From assembly GCF_030159955.1 (NCBI RefSeq), contig NZ_BSNK01000001.1:868001-932000 (forward strand): a stretch of 64,000 nt of DNA, in the 5' to 3' direction. Position numbers and translations under genes: made by a program. The notes under the pieces are model-generated. The model searched no databases, was not told where the DNA came from, and was given only the letters and a program-made list of their open reading frames with translations. Origin of the DNA: Algimonas ampicilliniresistens. Its GTDB lineage: Bacteria > Pseudomonadota > Alphaproteobacteria > Caulobacterales > Maricaulaceae. Shown here in pieces: positions 1 through 8,181 of this stretch. Position 1 is the stretch's first letter; each line of letters starts with the position of its first letter.

Positions 1-620
1 TTGCGGTGAATGGAGGTGTAGGCCTCAATCGCATGGACCATCGCATCGATGCCGGTGGCCGCCGTAATATGGCCTGGAAGACCGAGCGTCAGATCAGCAT
101 CCAGTAAGACCCGGTCGGCATAGAGCGGGTCGGAGACCACGGCATTCTTCGACCCTTTACCGGTGGTGATGACAGCGACATTGGTCACTTCGGAGCCGGT
201 GCCGGATGTGGTCGGGATCAGGAGCAGCGGCAAGCGAGGACCTTGCGCGACATCGACACCGTAAATTTCGGGGAGGGTGGTTTCATTGTCGGCGAGGAAC
301 GCGATGATTTTGGCCGTATCCATCGGCGATCCACCGCCAAAACCGATTACCAGTCCCGCGCCGAATTGTTGAACTGCTTCCGCGCCTGAGATCACCACAT
401 CTTCAGGTGGATCGGCGACAACTTCATCAAAGACCATCACTTGATAACCCGCATCCTTCAGGGCGGCGAGCCCAGCATCGAGCAGACCAAGCGAACGCAC
501 GCCCTTATCTGTAACGATAGCGATGCGCTTATTGCGTGGCAGACCCGCGACATGGGCGTCTAGCCGGGCTGTACCGCCGGGTTCGATGCGAATGTCTGAG
601 ACGGTTCTGAAACTATGCAT
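1..620 (-). CDS. Iron-containing alcohol dehydrogenase, partial (C-terminus outside window)
   Basis: Open reading frame running off the left edge; about 206 N-terminal residues are visible, starting at the ATG at 618-620. The Rossmann-like NAD(P) motif GGGSPMDTAK lies near residue 100, followed by TTSGTGSEVT and by the metal-binding stretch with DADLTLGLP and MVHAIEAYTS, all typical of group III (Fe-dependent) alcohol dehydrogenases. These enzymes oxidise alcohols or reduce aldehydes/ketones in the cytoplasm; the substrate cannot be read from this part. The start overlaps the stop of the upstream DinB-like gene by 8 bases, so the two are probably translationally coupled. Maleylacetate reductase is a related alternative. 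Confidence 0.9.
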   Translation of the reverse strand, partial: MHSFRTVSDIRIEPGGTARLDAHVAGLPRNKRIAIVTDKGVRSLGLLDAGLAALKDAGYQVMVFDEVVADPPEDVVISGAEAVQQFGAGLVIGFGGGSPMDTAKIIAFLADNETTLPEIYGVDVAQGPRLPLLLIPTTSGTGSEVTNVAVITTGKGSKNAVVSDPLYADRVLLDADLTLGLPGHITAATGIDAMVHAIEAYTSIHR

Positions 621-1413
621 CGGCGCGTCTCCTTGTCCCGACATTGGGCGGTGTCTCTGGCGGTCCGGCGAAACATTGCGCGATGCGCATCCACTGTTCA
701 GCAGTGTCTCCGACGGTTGTGAGGTCAATATCCATATCACCAATATTGCGGCACTGGGTCACGACTTGGCAGAAGCTTTCCGCCGATCCATCGATGCGGT
801 TGTCGGCTTGCATGTCGTTCCATTCCCAAATCGTGCCGCTTGGCGCTGTGAGACGGATGTAGGGCTTGGGCTTGGGCGGCTCCAACCCATTGACTCGAAA
901 GCTCCAAGAATAGGTCGTGACGCCAATATGCGCGACATTCTTCAATCGGTCACCAGTGTTTCGGGTTACACCCAGTACGTCATAGATCGCCTGTGCATGG
1001 GCCCAATGTTCCATTTGGCGCGCAATGATGCAGGATCGAACGGACATATCCGGCCCGAACCATCTTACGCGCGCGTCGGGATCAGCGGAGGCAAAATGAT
1101 CTGCCATATCGGGATAAAGGGCTTGCCAAGCTTGGTAGGTTTCCGATGCTGGCGTCTTGCCAAACCAAGCGCGCTGCAATGCCCGATGTCCCTTCGCCAT
1201 GTCAGGGAGGATCCGAGCGCAGAACTCTGTAAAGGCGGTCGTCCCTGCCAAAGACGCGTCAGCCGCGATATTGAACAGGTGTAAATGCTCGATGACCTCG
1301 CCGATGGTCCAGCTTTTGAACCCCGTCTCGCGGTTAAAGTCTGCGTCGGATAGACTGGATAACAGAGCGTTGATTGCGTCGCATTCTTCGCGGAAGTCGT
1401 GGGCGGCTTGCAT
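613..1413 (-). CDS. TIGR03084-like DinB-fold metal-binding protein
   Basis: A 266-residue cytoplasmic protein that resembles the TIGR03084 family (relatives of mycothiol-dependent maleylpyruvate isomerase and DinB). Visible are histidine-bearing helices with EHLHLF near residue 45 and QMEHWAHAQ near residue 135, spaced as in the three-His metal site of the DinB fold. The frame also opens at a GTG (1464) and an ATG (1455); I chose the ATG at 1413 because the family typically begins MQxAxDFRxECD, and no start has a clear ribosome site. It is cotranscribed with the iron alcohol dehydrogenase. The reaction is unknown; a thiol-linked or detoxification role is only inference from the fold. Confidence 0.7.
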   Translation of the reverse strand: MQAAHDFREECDAINALLSSLSDADFNRETGFKSWTIGEVIEHLHLFNIAADASLAGTTAFTEFCARILPDMAKGHRALQRAWFGKTPASETYQAWQALYPDMADHFASADPDARVRWFGPDMSVRSCIIARQMEHWAHAQAIYDVLGVTRNTGDRLKNVAHIGVTTYSWSFRVNGLEPPKPKPYIRLTAPSGTIWEWNDMQADNRIDGSAESFCQVVTQCRNIGDMDIDLTTVGDTAEQWMRIAQCFAGPPETPPNVGTRRRADA

Positions 1414-1629
1414 AAGGTGGGTGTTGCAAGCAGTCCGATGGACGTCAATCACCATGCAGAACACATCCGCTATGTGGATAGGTTCGAACAGAGACAGTTT
1501 TGGTTGTGGCCCGTGCGCACATTCGAGCCAATTCTTGTAAAGATAGCCCGAATCCCCACATCAGCTAACATTCGGTTGGGGCTTGTCCGCCGCATCAATC
1601 GTTTCGAATCTAGCGCTTAAGGATCACTC

Positions 1630-2235
1630 ATGGCTGGCCCATCCGTTTCGCCCGAGATTGATCGGCTGATCACGTTGCTGGCGAAACTGCCGGGACTGGG
1701 TCCACGGTCAGCGCGTCGAGCGGCGCTCCATCTTCTTAAGGCGCCGGATCGCTTGATGACGCCCTTAGCGTCAGCCATGAATATTGCGGCGGAGCGCATT
1801 TCGACTTGTTCGGTCTGCGCCAATGTGGACGCTGCGGACCCCTGTTACATTTGTAGTGCGCCCGGGCGTGACCAATCATCGATCTGTGTGGTGCAGGATG
1901 TATCCGATCTGTGGGCCATGGAAAGGGCTGGCGCGTTTCGCGGCACCTATCATGTGCTGGGCGGAACGCTGTCTGCGTTGGACGGTATCCGGCCAGACGA
2001 TTTAAACATTGCGTCGCTCATTGGTCGAGTTGCTACGGGCGGAACAGAGGAAGTTATTCTTGCGATGAATGCGACCGTCGATGGTCAAACCACGGCGCAT
2101 TACATCACCGAACATCTGGAGAAGACGGGCGTGCGCGTTACCCGTTTGGCGCACGGTGTTCCGATTGGCGGCGAACTCGATTATCTGGATGACGGCACGA
2201 TTGCAGCCGCGATGAAAAGCCGCCGACTACTCTGA
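1630..2235 (+). CDS. recR: Recombination mediator RecR
   Basis: 201 residues, the usual RecR length. Order: helix-hairpin-helix DNA-binding region with LPGLGPRSA (residues 20-28), a C4 zinc finger with Cys60, Cys63, Cys72 and Cys75, then a Toprim domain ([13 protein letters not shown]) and a conserved C-terminal segment with ARGxPxGxELDYLDxGT-like residues (here [17 protein letters not shown]). RecR works with RecF/RecO to load RecA on gapped DNA. An AAGGA ribosome site precedes the ATG. In most bacteria recR follows dnaX and ybaB; neither is next to it here, since the upstream gene is on the other strand. Confidence 0.97.
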   Translation: MAGPSVSPEIDRLITLLAKLPGLGPRSARRAALHLLKAPDRLMTPLASAMNIAAERISTCSVCANVDAADPCYICSAPGRDQSSICVVQDVSDLWAMERAGAFRGTYHVLGGTLSALDGIRPDDLNIASLIGRVATGGTEEVILAMNATVDGQTTAHYITEHLEKTGVRVTRLAHGVPIGGELDYLDDGTIAAAMKSRRLL

Positions 2236-2282
2236 GACTTGCAGCGAAACCTGACCGGGCTAAGCAAAGTGCGGAGGGCGTT

Positions 2283-2918
2283 ATGACGCAGATCATCGAG
2301 CGAAAGAGCGGATCCTACATATTGGGGCGGCCATCCGTTTCTTTTCTCATTGTTATCAATCTGATCCCACTGGTCGGCGTATTCGCCTTTGGCTGGAATG
2401 CTGGCTTTCTGATGCTGGTTTATTGGATGGAAACCGTTGTCATCGGACTTTTCAATATACCCAAATTGCTGACCAGTCGGCGAGGTCGCGAAGGGTCTCC
2501 GTGGTGGCTGATCTGGCTCGGAAACTTGTTTATTACCGCGTTTTTCTGTGTCCACTACGGCATGTTCAATTTTGGCCATGTGATGTTTCTGCAAACTTTG
2601 TTCGACCTGCCTCCGATTGGTCTTGATGTTCTGATCGTGGCGGGTGGCCTGTCGCTTAGCCATGCATTTTCACTTATCGTGAATTGGTTTGGGAAACGCG
2701 AATACGATGAGGTGGCGGTTAATGAACAGATGTTCAAACCCTATGGCCGGGTCGTTATCATGCATGTTGCCATAATCTTAGGCGGCTTCTTTTTGGTCGG
2801 GAGCGATGGCGCTGCGCTCGGACCCTTGGTTTTCCTCGTAGCGCTCAAGACAGGGTCTGACGTGCTCGCGCATGCCGTATCCCATGGTTGGATCAAGCTG
2901 CAGCCGGAGACGGCCTAA
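2283..2918 (+). CDS. DUF6498-like integral membrane protein
   Basis: 211 residues with about five hydrophobic segments (around residues 18-45, 75-95, 108-128, 155-175, 180-198), predicted to sit in the inner membrane. The N-terminal pattern with LINLIPLxGVxxFGW and MLVYWMETVVIG is typical of the family annotated DUF6498. A good GGAGGG ribosome site precedes the ATG, 47 bases after recR, so it may be cotranscribed with recR. Function unknown. Its last codons overlap the convergent small gene by 4 bases. Confidence 0.7.
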   Translation: MTQIIERKSGSYILGRPSVSFLIVINLIPLVGVFAFGWNAGFLMLVYWMETVVIGLFNIPKLLTSRRGREGSPWWLIWLGNLFITAFFCVHYGMFNFGHVMFLQTLFDLPPIGLDVLIVAGGLSLSHAFSLIVNWFGKREYDEVAVNEQMFKPYGRVVIMHVAIILGGFFLVGSDGAALGPLVFLVALKTGSDVLAHAVSHGWIKLQPETA

Positions 2919-3259
2919 ACCTCTTCAATCACGCTAGTGCCACGCCCGCCACTCCCCAAGCCCGATGTCCATTGCCAGGTCTCGTGCAGCCGGATTTTTC
3001 CGCCTGTGAGAACTTCCGGTTTGCTTTCGCAGCGCCCGGAGCGAAGCAGGCCGCTTTTGGTCACATGATGGTAGAGAAAGGTCAGAGATCCGTCCGTATG
3101 GACCTTGCCGACCAGAGACCCATAGTCGACCTCGCCGCCCGAATAAGTGCCCATTAAAACATCATCTCGCTGTTCATAGCGAAACAGCGTGTCTGACCCG
3201 ACGTCGCCGTCGCCTTTGCTCGACACGGCCCGGAAGAGACGATCGCCATAGTGGATCAT
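2915..3259 (-). CDS. Small conserved protein, beta-rich repeat family (often called N-acetylglutamate synthase-like)
   Basis: 114 residues rich in Gly and aromatic residues, with repeated short strands (TYSGGEVDYGSLVGKV, then KIRLHETWQWTSGLGSG, ending GTSVIEEV). The pattern matches small proteins that databases often label N-acetylglutamate synthase, a label that the size (no GNAT or kinase fold) does not support. The ATG overlaps the rmuC stop by 4 bases, so it is coupled to rmuC. Cytoplasmic, no signal peptide. I cannot assign a function. Confidence 0.6.
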   Translation of the reverse strand: MIHYGDRLFRAVSSKGDGDVGSDTLFRYEQRDDVLMGTYSGGEVDYGSLVGKVHTDGSLTFLYHHVTKSGLLRSGRCESKPEVLTGGKIRLHETWQWTSGLGSGGRGTSVIEEV

Positions 3260-4377
3260 AGCAGCGACCCAGATTCGGATGGTGGGTCGATAGTGAGAGG
3301 ATTACCCTCTTCATCAAGGTCCAGCTGTTCAATCTTGTCAGCGCGACGTGTAATTTTGTCAGTGCTAATTCGTGCCTGACGCATCATCTCCAACCCACCA
3401 TCATAATGGCTTTGTAGCTTGGCGATCCGATCATCGAGTCGTCGGACGTCCCCGCTAATTTTTCCGACTTCGTCCAAGATCACAGTTGCCTGCTCGCGCA
3501 TGGCCGCGTCTTTCAATACCGCATTCATCGTGTGGAGCGTGGCCATGAAAGTTGTTGGCGATACGATCATGACCCGTTCGGTGAAACCCCGTTCGACAAC
3601 TTTGGGAAAGTGCGCATGAAGTTCGGCGTAAATGGCCTCGCTGGGTAGAAACATCAGCGCAATCTCGTGGGTCTCACCGGGCAGAAGATATTTGTCGGCG
3701 ATGGCACGGATATGTTTAGTGCAATCATTGGCAAATTGCCGACGCGCGAGATCGCTCTCTATTGTGTCTTCGGTTTGGCTGAAGCGTTGCCAGGCTTCCA
3801 AAGGGAATTTGCTATCGACGGCCACATCAAGATGACCGCCGGGTAAGTGGATAACCGCATCAACGCGCGCATTGTTGGAGAGTGTTTGTTGAAAGGAATA
3901 GGTGCGGGCGGGCAGGAATTGCTCGATCAGTGATTGCATTTGTTTTTCGCCGAAGGCTCCCCGCGCCTGTTTGTTGGACAGGATCGACTGCAGGCCAGAC
4001 ACTTCACCGGCCAATTCTTTGATGTTCGCTTGGGCGCGGTCGATAACTTCGAGGCGCGTATCCAATCGTTTGAGGTGCTCTGTCGAACGTTCTGATTGTT
4101 CATTGATGGACCGGCCGACCCGTTCCGTCATGGCTGATAGACGCTCGTCCAAACTCTTCTGAAATAGGGTTCCGCGCTGTGCTTGCTCTTCGGAGAGTTG
4201 AGCCAAGCGCCCTTGCAGTTCGGCCTGCTGCCCCCGCATCGCCATCAACTCAGTTTTGGTGGTCCCGTCACTTCGCCATAGAGAACCGATGAGGATACCT
4301 AAGACTAAGAGTAGCCCGCCAATGACGAGCTCCAACAAGGTGATATCCGCACCGCCAATCGAAAAGACAGGTTCCAT
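3256..4377 (-). CDS. rmuC: DNA recombination protein RmuC homolog
   Basis: 373 residues: one N-terminal membrane anchor (residues 12-33), a long coiled coil (about 45-130) with heptad Gln/Leu/Glu content, then the RmuC core with SNNARVDAVIHLPGG, VDSKFPLEAW and the acidic/aliphatic signature HEIALMFLPSEAIYAEL. RmuC limits inversion-type rearrangements and carries a nuclease-like fold; it is tethered to the inner membrane. It lies downstream of the DUF418 gene and upstream of a small coupled gene on the minus strand. It is slightly shorter than E. coli RmuC, mostly in the coiled coil. Confidence 0.93.
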   Translation of the reverse strand: MEPVFSIGGADITLLELVIGGLLLVLGILIGSLWRSDGTTKTELMAMRGQQAELQGRLAQLSEEQAQRGTLFQKSLDERLSAMTERVGRSINEQSERSTEHLKRLDTRLEVIDRAQANIKELAGEVSGLQSILSNKQARGAFGEKQMQSLIEQFLPARTYSFQQTLSNNARVDAVIHLPGGHLDVAVDSKFPLEAWQRFSQTEDTIESDLARRQFANDCTKHIRAIADKYLLPGETHEIALMFLPSEAIYAELHAHFPKVVERGFTERVMIVSPTTFMATLHTMNAVLKDAAMREQATVILDEVGKISGDVRRLDDRIAKLQSHYDGGLEMMRQARISTDKITRRADKIEQLDLDEEGNPLTIDPPSESGSLL

Positions 4378-4396
4378 CTTTGTTCTATGGCATGGT

Positions 4397-4417
4397 CCGG
4401 CTGTTCTGAACAGCCGG
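4397..4417. repeat. 10-bp inverted repeat between DUF418 gene and rmuC
   Basis: Perfect 10-base arms (CCGGCTGTTC / GAACAGCCGG) around one central base, located in the 51-base gap between the DUF418 stop and the rmuC start. In RNA it would form a stem of about 8 pairs. No U-run follows on either strand, so it is not a classical terminator; it could be an mRNA-processing or partial-termination hairpin, or a protein-binding palindrome. Confidence 0.5.
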
Positions 4418-4428
4418 AGAGGAAGAAT

Positions 4429-5622
4429 TTACCGCGCGCCCAGATAAGTCCAACGTCGCAGCAAGTTTTCCATTGGGCCGCGTTCAAACCGTGTTCGCCA
4501 GAGACTGGAAAAGGTCAGTGTCACGACGGCGGTTGCTAAAGCGATCGCGACACAGGCTGCTGCGCCAAGCTGCGCGTAAAGACCGAGGCCATAGCCGCAG
4601 AAGACGAAGGACAGGATGAGAGATTGCAGCAGATAGGTCGTCAGGGACGCCGTTCCAGCGCGCGCGGCGAAGATTTTGAAGCCTGTCGCTGGGCCGCTCG
4701 ACCATTTCGCAATCCAACCCATGTAGCCCATGGAGGATAGAGGCGCGCCGATGAGAATGATGCTGTTCCCGAACGCGCCCATACCCGACATCGGATCACC
4801 CGAGCGTAGGATCAGATAGGCGCCGATGACACTGAGAATGAGGCCGACTGGCAAATAGACGCGGCGAGAACGCGCCCAGATGGTTGCGTCAGGTGTTTGC
4901 ATGATGCCGGATCGGACGGCTGCCAGGCCGAACAAGAAGAAGCTCAACACGCCTGAGAACTGTACGAGGCCAGCGAACACAATATAGCCAGTCCAACTGT
5001 CCCAACGCTGTGCAACAATCTCTGAAAAGTTGCCATTCTGGAAAACGACAGTGGAAGCATCCATGACTTTCCGCATTTCGGATGCCACGGCGTTCATTTC
5101 CTCCGGTGCGTACATCTCGCCCATTGTCAGACCAGTCGACATCAACAAGGAAATCACGATCTGCAGGATCAAAAATCCAACAGCCCATCGTATAAGCGAT
5201 TTCACGGACCGATTCCGGAATAAGAAAAGAACGCTACCAATGACAGCGTACACGATCAGAATGTCTCCGATAAAGGCGACTGTGACATGCAGGATTCCGA
5301 GGATGAGCAGGCCGAGCATTCTGCGGAAATAGCGAGGGGCGAAGGCCACACCACGACGCTCTGCCGACATCATTTGATAGGCGAGACCAGCCCCGAACAT
5401 GAATGAGAACAGCGTGTAGGACTTGAACAGAAACAGCGCATCGACCGTAAAGGAGGCTGCGACGTCTGCTTCCGAATTCAGACCGCCATAGAAATAGGTT
5501 ATTTCGCCCGGGAAGGCGAAATAAGCGACGTTAACGAGCACGATCCCCAGCAAAGCGAAGGCTCGCACGAGATCGGGGAAGATATGACGACCCATCGCTT
5601 CGTTTTGTGTTTGATAGTCCAT
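4429..5622 (-). CDS. DUF418 family multi-pass membrane protein
   Basis: 397 residues with about ten hydrophobic helices. The N-terminal RAFALLGIVLVN motif and the C-terminal DUF418 block (QLGAAACVAIALATAVVTLTFSSLWRTRFERGPMENLLRRWTYL-like region, residues about 350-392) identify the family, which is related to acyltransferase-3/NRAMP-like putative transporters of unknown substrate. The ATG at 5622 has a GGGGAGAA ribosome site. A perfect 12-base palindrome 73 bases upstream may be its operator. Function unknown. Confidence 0.85.
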   Translation of the reverse strand: MDYQTQNEAMGRHIFPDLVRAFALLGIVLVNVAYFAFPGEITYFYGGLNSEADVAASFTVDALFLFKSYTLFSFMFGAGLAYQMMSAERRGVAFAPRYFRRMLGLLILGILHVTVAFIGDILIVYAVIGSVLFLFRNRSVKSLIRWAVGFLILQIVISLLMSTGLTMGEMYAPEEMNAVASEMRKVMDASTVVFQNGNFSEIVAQRWDSWTGYIVFAGLVQFSGVLSFFLFGLAAVRSGIMQTPDATIWARSRRVYLPVGLILSVIGAYLILRSGDPMSGMGAFGNSIILIGAPLSSMGYMGWIAKWSSGPATGFKIFAARAGTASLTTYLLQSLILSFVFCGYGLGLYAQLGAAACVAIALATAVVTLTFSSLWRTRFERGPMENLLRRWTYLGAR

Positions 5623-5694
5623 GAGCAGTTCTCCCCGACCCTAATATTGGTCAGTCTACACTCAATTCATATCGATAAACAACAAAACTTTTCT

Positions 5695-5706
5695 GAGCGA
5701 TCGCTC
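5695..5706. promoter_or_regulatory. Perfect 12-bp palindrome upstream of DUF418 gene (possible repressor site)
   Basis: GAGCGATCGCTC, perfectly self-complementary, 73 bases upstream of the DUF418 start codon and on the side where its promoter should be. The composition (GAGCG half sites) resembles operators of TetR-family repressors, but there is no TetR gene in the window. Inference only. Confidence 0.35.
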
Positions 5707-5771
5707 GAACGCGATATAATGTGCGATCAACCTTTACTTTTGAAGGTTACAGTTAGTCAGAGCATGCTGTC

Positions 5772-6203
5772 TCAAAGAGGGGCAGATGCACGCGCGTAAC
5801 TGACAACTTCATATTCGATATTGTCCAGATCGTTGAAGTAGAAGCGTCGTCCGGGCTCATAGTCGCCGAAACTATACGGGGTTAGTCCTTCGGCCCTGAC
5901 GCGTGTTTCAATTGCATCCAGATCGTCCACTTCGACGGCAATATGGTTGAGCCCTAAATGGGCTTTGGACGCTTTCAGGCCTTTTCCTTGGAAATTCGAG
6001 TTGGAATAGAGGGCGAGGTAGTCAGCTTCTGAGCCAACGTGAATTGTATAGCCTTGCCCTATGCTCGGTCCTTCCCACCGAATTTGCCAATCGAACAACC
6101 GACTGAGAAGCGAAGCTGTCCGCTTTGGATCCGTCACATTAATGTTCACATGCTCCAATCTGACTTGTGCGATGTGAGGCTTTACTGTTTTCGTTGTCGT
6201 CAT
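5772..6203 (-). CDS. Glyoxalase/VOC-superfamily protein, SoxR-box controlled
   Basis: 143 residues with the paired beta-alpha-beta-beta-beta modules of the vicinal oxygen chelate fold: RLEHVNINVTDPKRTASLL (start of module 1), HLGLNHIAVEVDDLDAIETRV (start of module 2) and FYFNDLDNIEYEVVSY at the end. Candidate metal ligands are His18, the His in NHIAVEV and the Glu near the C-terminus. Likely cytoplasmic; could be a dioxygenase, resistance protein or lyase. A strong AGGAGAA ribosome site precedes the ATG. It is divergent from soxR across a 72-base gap that holds a SoxR box, so it is probably the direct SoxR target and redox-responsive. Confidence 0.85.
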   Translation of the reverse strand: MTTTKTVKPHIAQVRLEHVNINVTDPKRTASLLSRLFDWQIRWEGPSIGQGYTIHVGSEADYLALYSNSNFQGKGLKASKAHLGLNHIAVEVDDLDAIETRVRAEGLTPYSFGDYEPGRRFYFNDLDNIEYEVVSYARASAPL

Positions 6204-6239
6204 TTCGTTCTCCTTTTTAGTTCGGAGCCTGCGTGCTAC

Positions 6240-6261
6240 GACCTCAACTTAACTTGAGGTC
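6240..6261. promoter_or_regulatory. SoxR box
   Basis: Perfect 8-base arms GACCTCAA and TTGAGGTC flanking a six-base centre containing TTAA. This matches the established SoxR operator core (CCTCAA...TTGAGG). It lies in the divergent region between the VOC gene and soxR, 14 bases before the soxR ATG and 37 bases before the VOC ATG. SoxR-type regulators distort a long-spaced promoter when oxidised, so the site probably controls the VOC gene and autoregulates soxR. Confidence 0.88.
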
Positions 6262-6275
6262 AAGCGGAAAGTTCG

Positions 6276-6734
6276 ATGGCGAAGAAAGCATTTTCGATTG
6301 GGGCTGTCGCAGCGCGAACGGGCGTCGCCGTATCGGCCATTCGCTTCTATGAAGAGGCGGGTTTGATTTTCCCGGATCGAAATAGTGGCCAACAGCGCGT
6401 GTTTGAGGCGTCTGATATTCGTCGGATATCTTTCATCATTATCGCGCAACAGCTTGGCTTTTCGCTCAAGCAGATCAAAACGCAGCTGAATAGCTTACCG
6501 TCGAAACGCACGCCGACCTTGAGCGACTGGGAAAAGATCAGCCGATCATTCGGTCAAGACATAGACGCGCGGATTGTGGCGCTGACAACGCTACGAGAGC
6601 GGTTAACTGGGTGTATAGGCTGTGGCTGCCTGTCTCTGCAAAAATGCAAACTCTACAACCCCGATGACGTCGCGGCGAAAAAGGGGAGTGGTCCTCGATA
6701 TCTCTTAGGGGATCGTCCTGAAAGCTCGGGTTAG
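6276..6734 (+). CDS. soxR: Redox-sensitive MerR-family regulator SoxR
   Basis: 152 residues. N-terminal winged helix (SIGAVAARTGVAVSAIRFYEEAGLI, residues 7-31), a dimerisation helix (about 80-112), and the [2Fe-2S] cluster motif with Cys113, Cys116, Cys118 and Cys124 in the exact SoxR spacing C-x2-C-x-C-x5-C, followed by the conserved KLYNPDD. The protein senses redox-cycling compounds or nitric oxide by cluster oxidation. No soxS is adjacent; as in most non-enteric bacteria it probably acts directly on its targets, the nearest being the divergent VOC gene. Confidence 0.96.
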   Translation: MAKKAFSIGAVAARTGVAVSAIRFYEEAGLIFPDRNSGQQRVFEASDIRRISFIIIAQQLGFSLKQIKTQLNSLPSKRTPTLSDWEKISRSFGQDIDARIVALTTLRERLTGCIGCGCLSLQKCKLYNPDDVAAKKGSGPRYLLGDRPESSG

Positions 6735-6742
6735 GCAAGTAT

Positions 6743-6770
6743 AAAAAAACCCCGCCTTATGGCAGGGTTT
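6743..6770 (-). terminator. Rho-independent terminator of ctrA
   Basis: Stem AAACCCTGCC / GGCGGGGTTT read on the minus strand, a four-base loop and a run of seven T. It sits 40 bases beyond the ctrA stop. On the plus strand the same hairpin ends in a short TTTC and may also help end soxR, which converges on it. Confidence 0.85.
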
Positions 6771-6809
6771 CTTACGTCAAAATTAGCGACGTGGGAGGCG
6801 GGGAGGGCC

Positions 6810-7505
6810 TTAGGCGCTCATTTTATCTTTGGCCGGGTCACGCAGGACATAGCCGCGGCCCCAAACAGTTTCGATATAATGCTCGCCTTGTGTGGCCGCT
6901 GCGAGTTTCTTGCGAAGCTTACAGATGAAAACGTCGATGATCTTAAGCTCAGGCTCGTCCATGCCGCCATAAAGGTGGTTCAGGAACATTTCCTTAGTGA
7001 GCGTCGTGCCTTTGCGCAGGCTCAATAGCTCCAGCATTTGATATTCTTTGCCGGTCAGATGCACGCGGTGATCGCCAACTTCGACGGTTTTGGCATCAAG
7101 GTTCACTTTGATGTCGCCCGTAGTGATGATCGATTGGCTGTGACCCTTAGAGCGTCTTACAACCGCGTGGATACGGGCCACGAGCTCGTCCTTATGGAAA
7201 GGCTTGGTCATGTAATCGTCAGCACCGGTGCCGAGCCCACGTACTTTGGTCTCAATATCGTTCGTACCTGACAGGATGAAGATCGGTGTCTGCACCTTGG
7301 CGAGCCGTAGTGTCTTAAGAACCTCGAAGCCCGGCATGTCCGGTAAGTTCAGGTCCAGTAGAATTATGTCGTAGTCATAGAGCTTGCCTAGATCGACGCC
7401 CTCTTCACCAAGGTCAGTCGTGTAAACATTAAAGCCCTCGGTTTTAAGCATCAACTCGATGCCCTGTGCCGTAGCCATATCATCTTCAATTAGAAGAACC
7501 CGCAT
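6810..7505 (-). CDS. ctrA: Cell-cycle response regulator CtrA
   Basis: 231 residues. Receiver domain with acidic pocket Asp8/Asp9, phospho-acceptor Asp51, the Ser in ILSG and Lys in TKPF, then an OmpR-type winged helix (about 125-225) with the CtrA-specific run [24 protein letters not shown]. CtrA is the master regulator of the alphaproteobacterial cell cycle and motility, binding TTAA-N7-TTAA sites. The C-terminus ends MSA; Caulobacter CtrA uses a terminal AA for ClpXP proteolysis, so the degron may be altered. Strong GGGAGGGG ribosome site; divergent from a fliJ-like gene. Confidence 0.97.
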   Translation of the reverse strand: MRVLLIEDDMATAQGIELMLKTEGFNVYTTDLGEEGVDLGKLYDYDIILLDLNLPDMPGFEVLKTLRLAKVQTPIFILSGTNDIETKVRGLGTGADDYMTKPFHKDELVARIHAVVRRSKGHSQSIITTGDIKVNLDAKTVEVGDHRVHLTGKEYQMLELLSLRKGTTLTKEMFLNHLYGGMDEPELKIIDVFICKLRKKLAAATQGEHYIETVWGRGYVLRDPAKDKMSA

Positions 7506-7587
7506 TGTCCATCCCCTCCCAGGCGATTCTTTAACCAGCTCGCTTATGGAGCATGGTTAATGGAGCCTCACCGCTAAGGGAAACCTG

Positions 7588-7603
7588 TAAATCAGAAGTT
7601 AAC
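7588..7603. promoter_or_regulatory. Possible CtrA-binding site
   Basis: TAAA, seven bases, TTAAC: one mismatch to the established CtrA box TTAA-N7-TTAAC. It lies 83 bases upstream of the ctrA start, in the region shared with the fliJ-like gene, where autoregulation would be expected. Short AT-rich motifs occur by chance, so this is tentative. Confidence 0.35.
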
Positions 7604-7796
7604 AAACATAACGGCGGACATTTGCATTTTTCTGATCCGCAGGCGGGACGAGTTTTGAAATGCCATAGGTTGGCCACCCTTTCTGTTTGAATTTCTTTAA
7701 CCGCGTTTCTTCACGGGGTCGAAAGCCTGCTGTTCTATAGCTGTATGAAATCAGGTCCGGGCAAACACGGATGATATAGGTGAACGGAGAGATTTC

Positions 7797-8171
7797 ATGG
7801 CACAAATGACCGACAAGCAAATACAGCAAACCCGGTTCCGCGTTGGTGAGCTGCAAAAGCGTATCGCAGTTTTAGAGGCCACACGTGAGGATCTTGAACG
7901 CCAGATCCGTAAATTGTCGGATAGTGTCCCGGAAGATCAGGTTGATGCAAACGAGCAACGCGATGGGTATGTGGCCTATGGCAGCTATGCCAAGTCGGTT
8001 ATTGCTCGCAAAGAGAACCTTCGTCGCTCGCTCGACGACATTATCGGCCAAACTTCGGACATTGCGGTCGACTTGCGTCATCAACTGGACGCTCTTGATA
8101 GTTATGAACGTGTCCGTGCGCGCCGTATGGCCCGCGACGCGGAAAAACAACAAGCCCGCGTCATGAGCTAG
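7797..8171 (+). CDS. FliJ-like coiled-coil protein
   Basis: 124 residues, almost entirely predicted coiled coil: heptads run from residue 4 to 55 (TDKQIQQTRFRVGELQKRIAVLEA-type) and again from 62 to 118, with a charged Arg/Lys-rich end. Size and layout fit FliJ, the small stalk protein of the flagellar type III export ATPase. A GGAGA ribosome site precedes the ATG. It lies divergently upstream of ctrA with no fliI or other flagellar gene in the window, so the name rests on coiled-coil character and position. A generic coiled-coil protein is the alternative. Confidence 0.65.
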   Translation: MAQMTDKQIQQTRFRVGELQKRIAVLEATREDLERQIRKLSDSVPEDQVDANEQRDGYVAYGSYAKSVIARKENLRRSLDDIIGQTSDIAVDLRHQLDALDSYERVRARRMARDAEKQQARVMS

Positions 8172-8181
8172 GGTTTTAGCC

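Noticed and set aside
523-1284. 253-codon plus-strand frame across the DinB-like and alcohol dehydrogenase genes
   Set aside because: Antisense to two family-recognised genes and without any domain.
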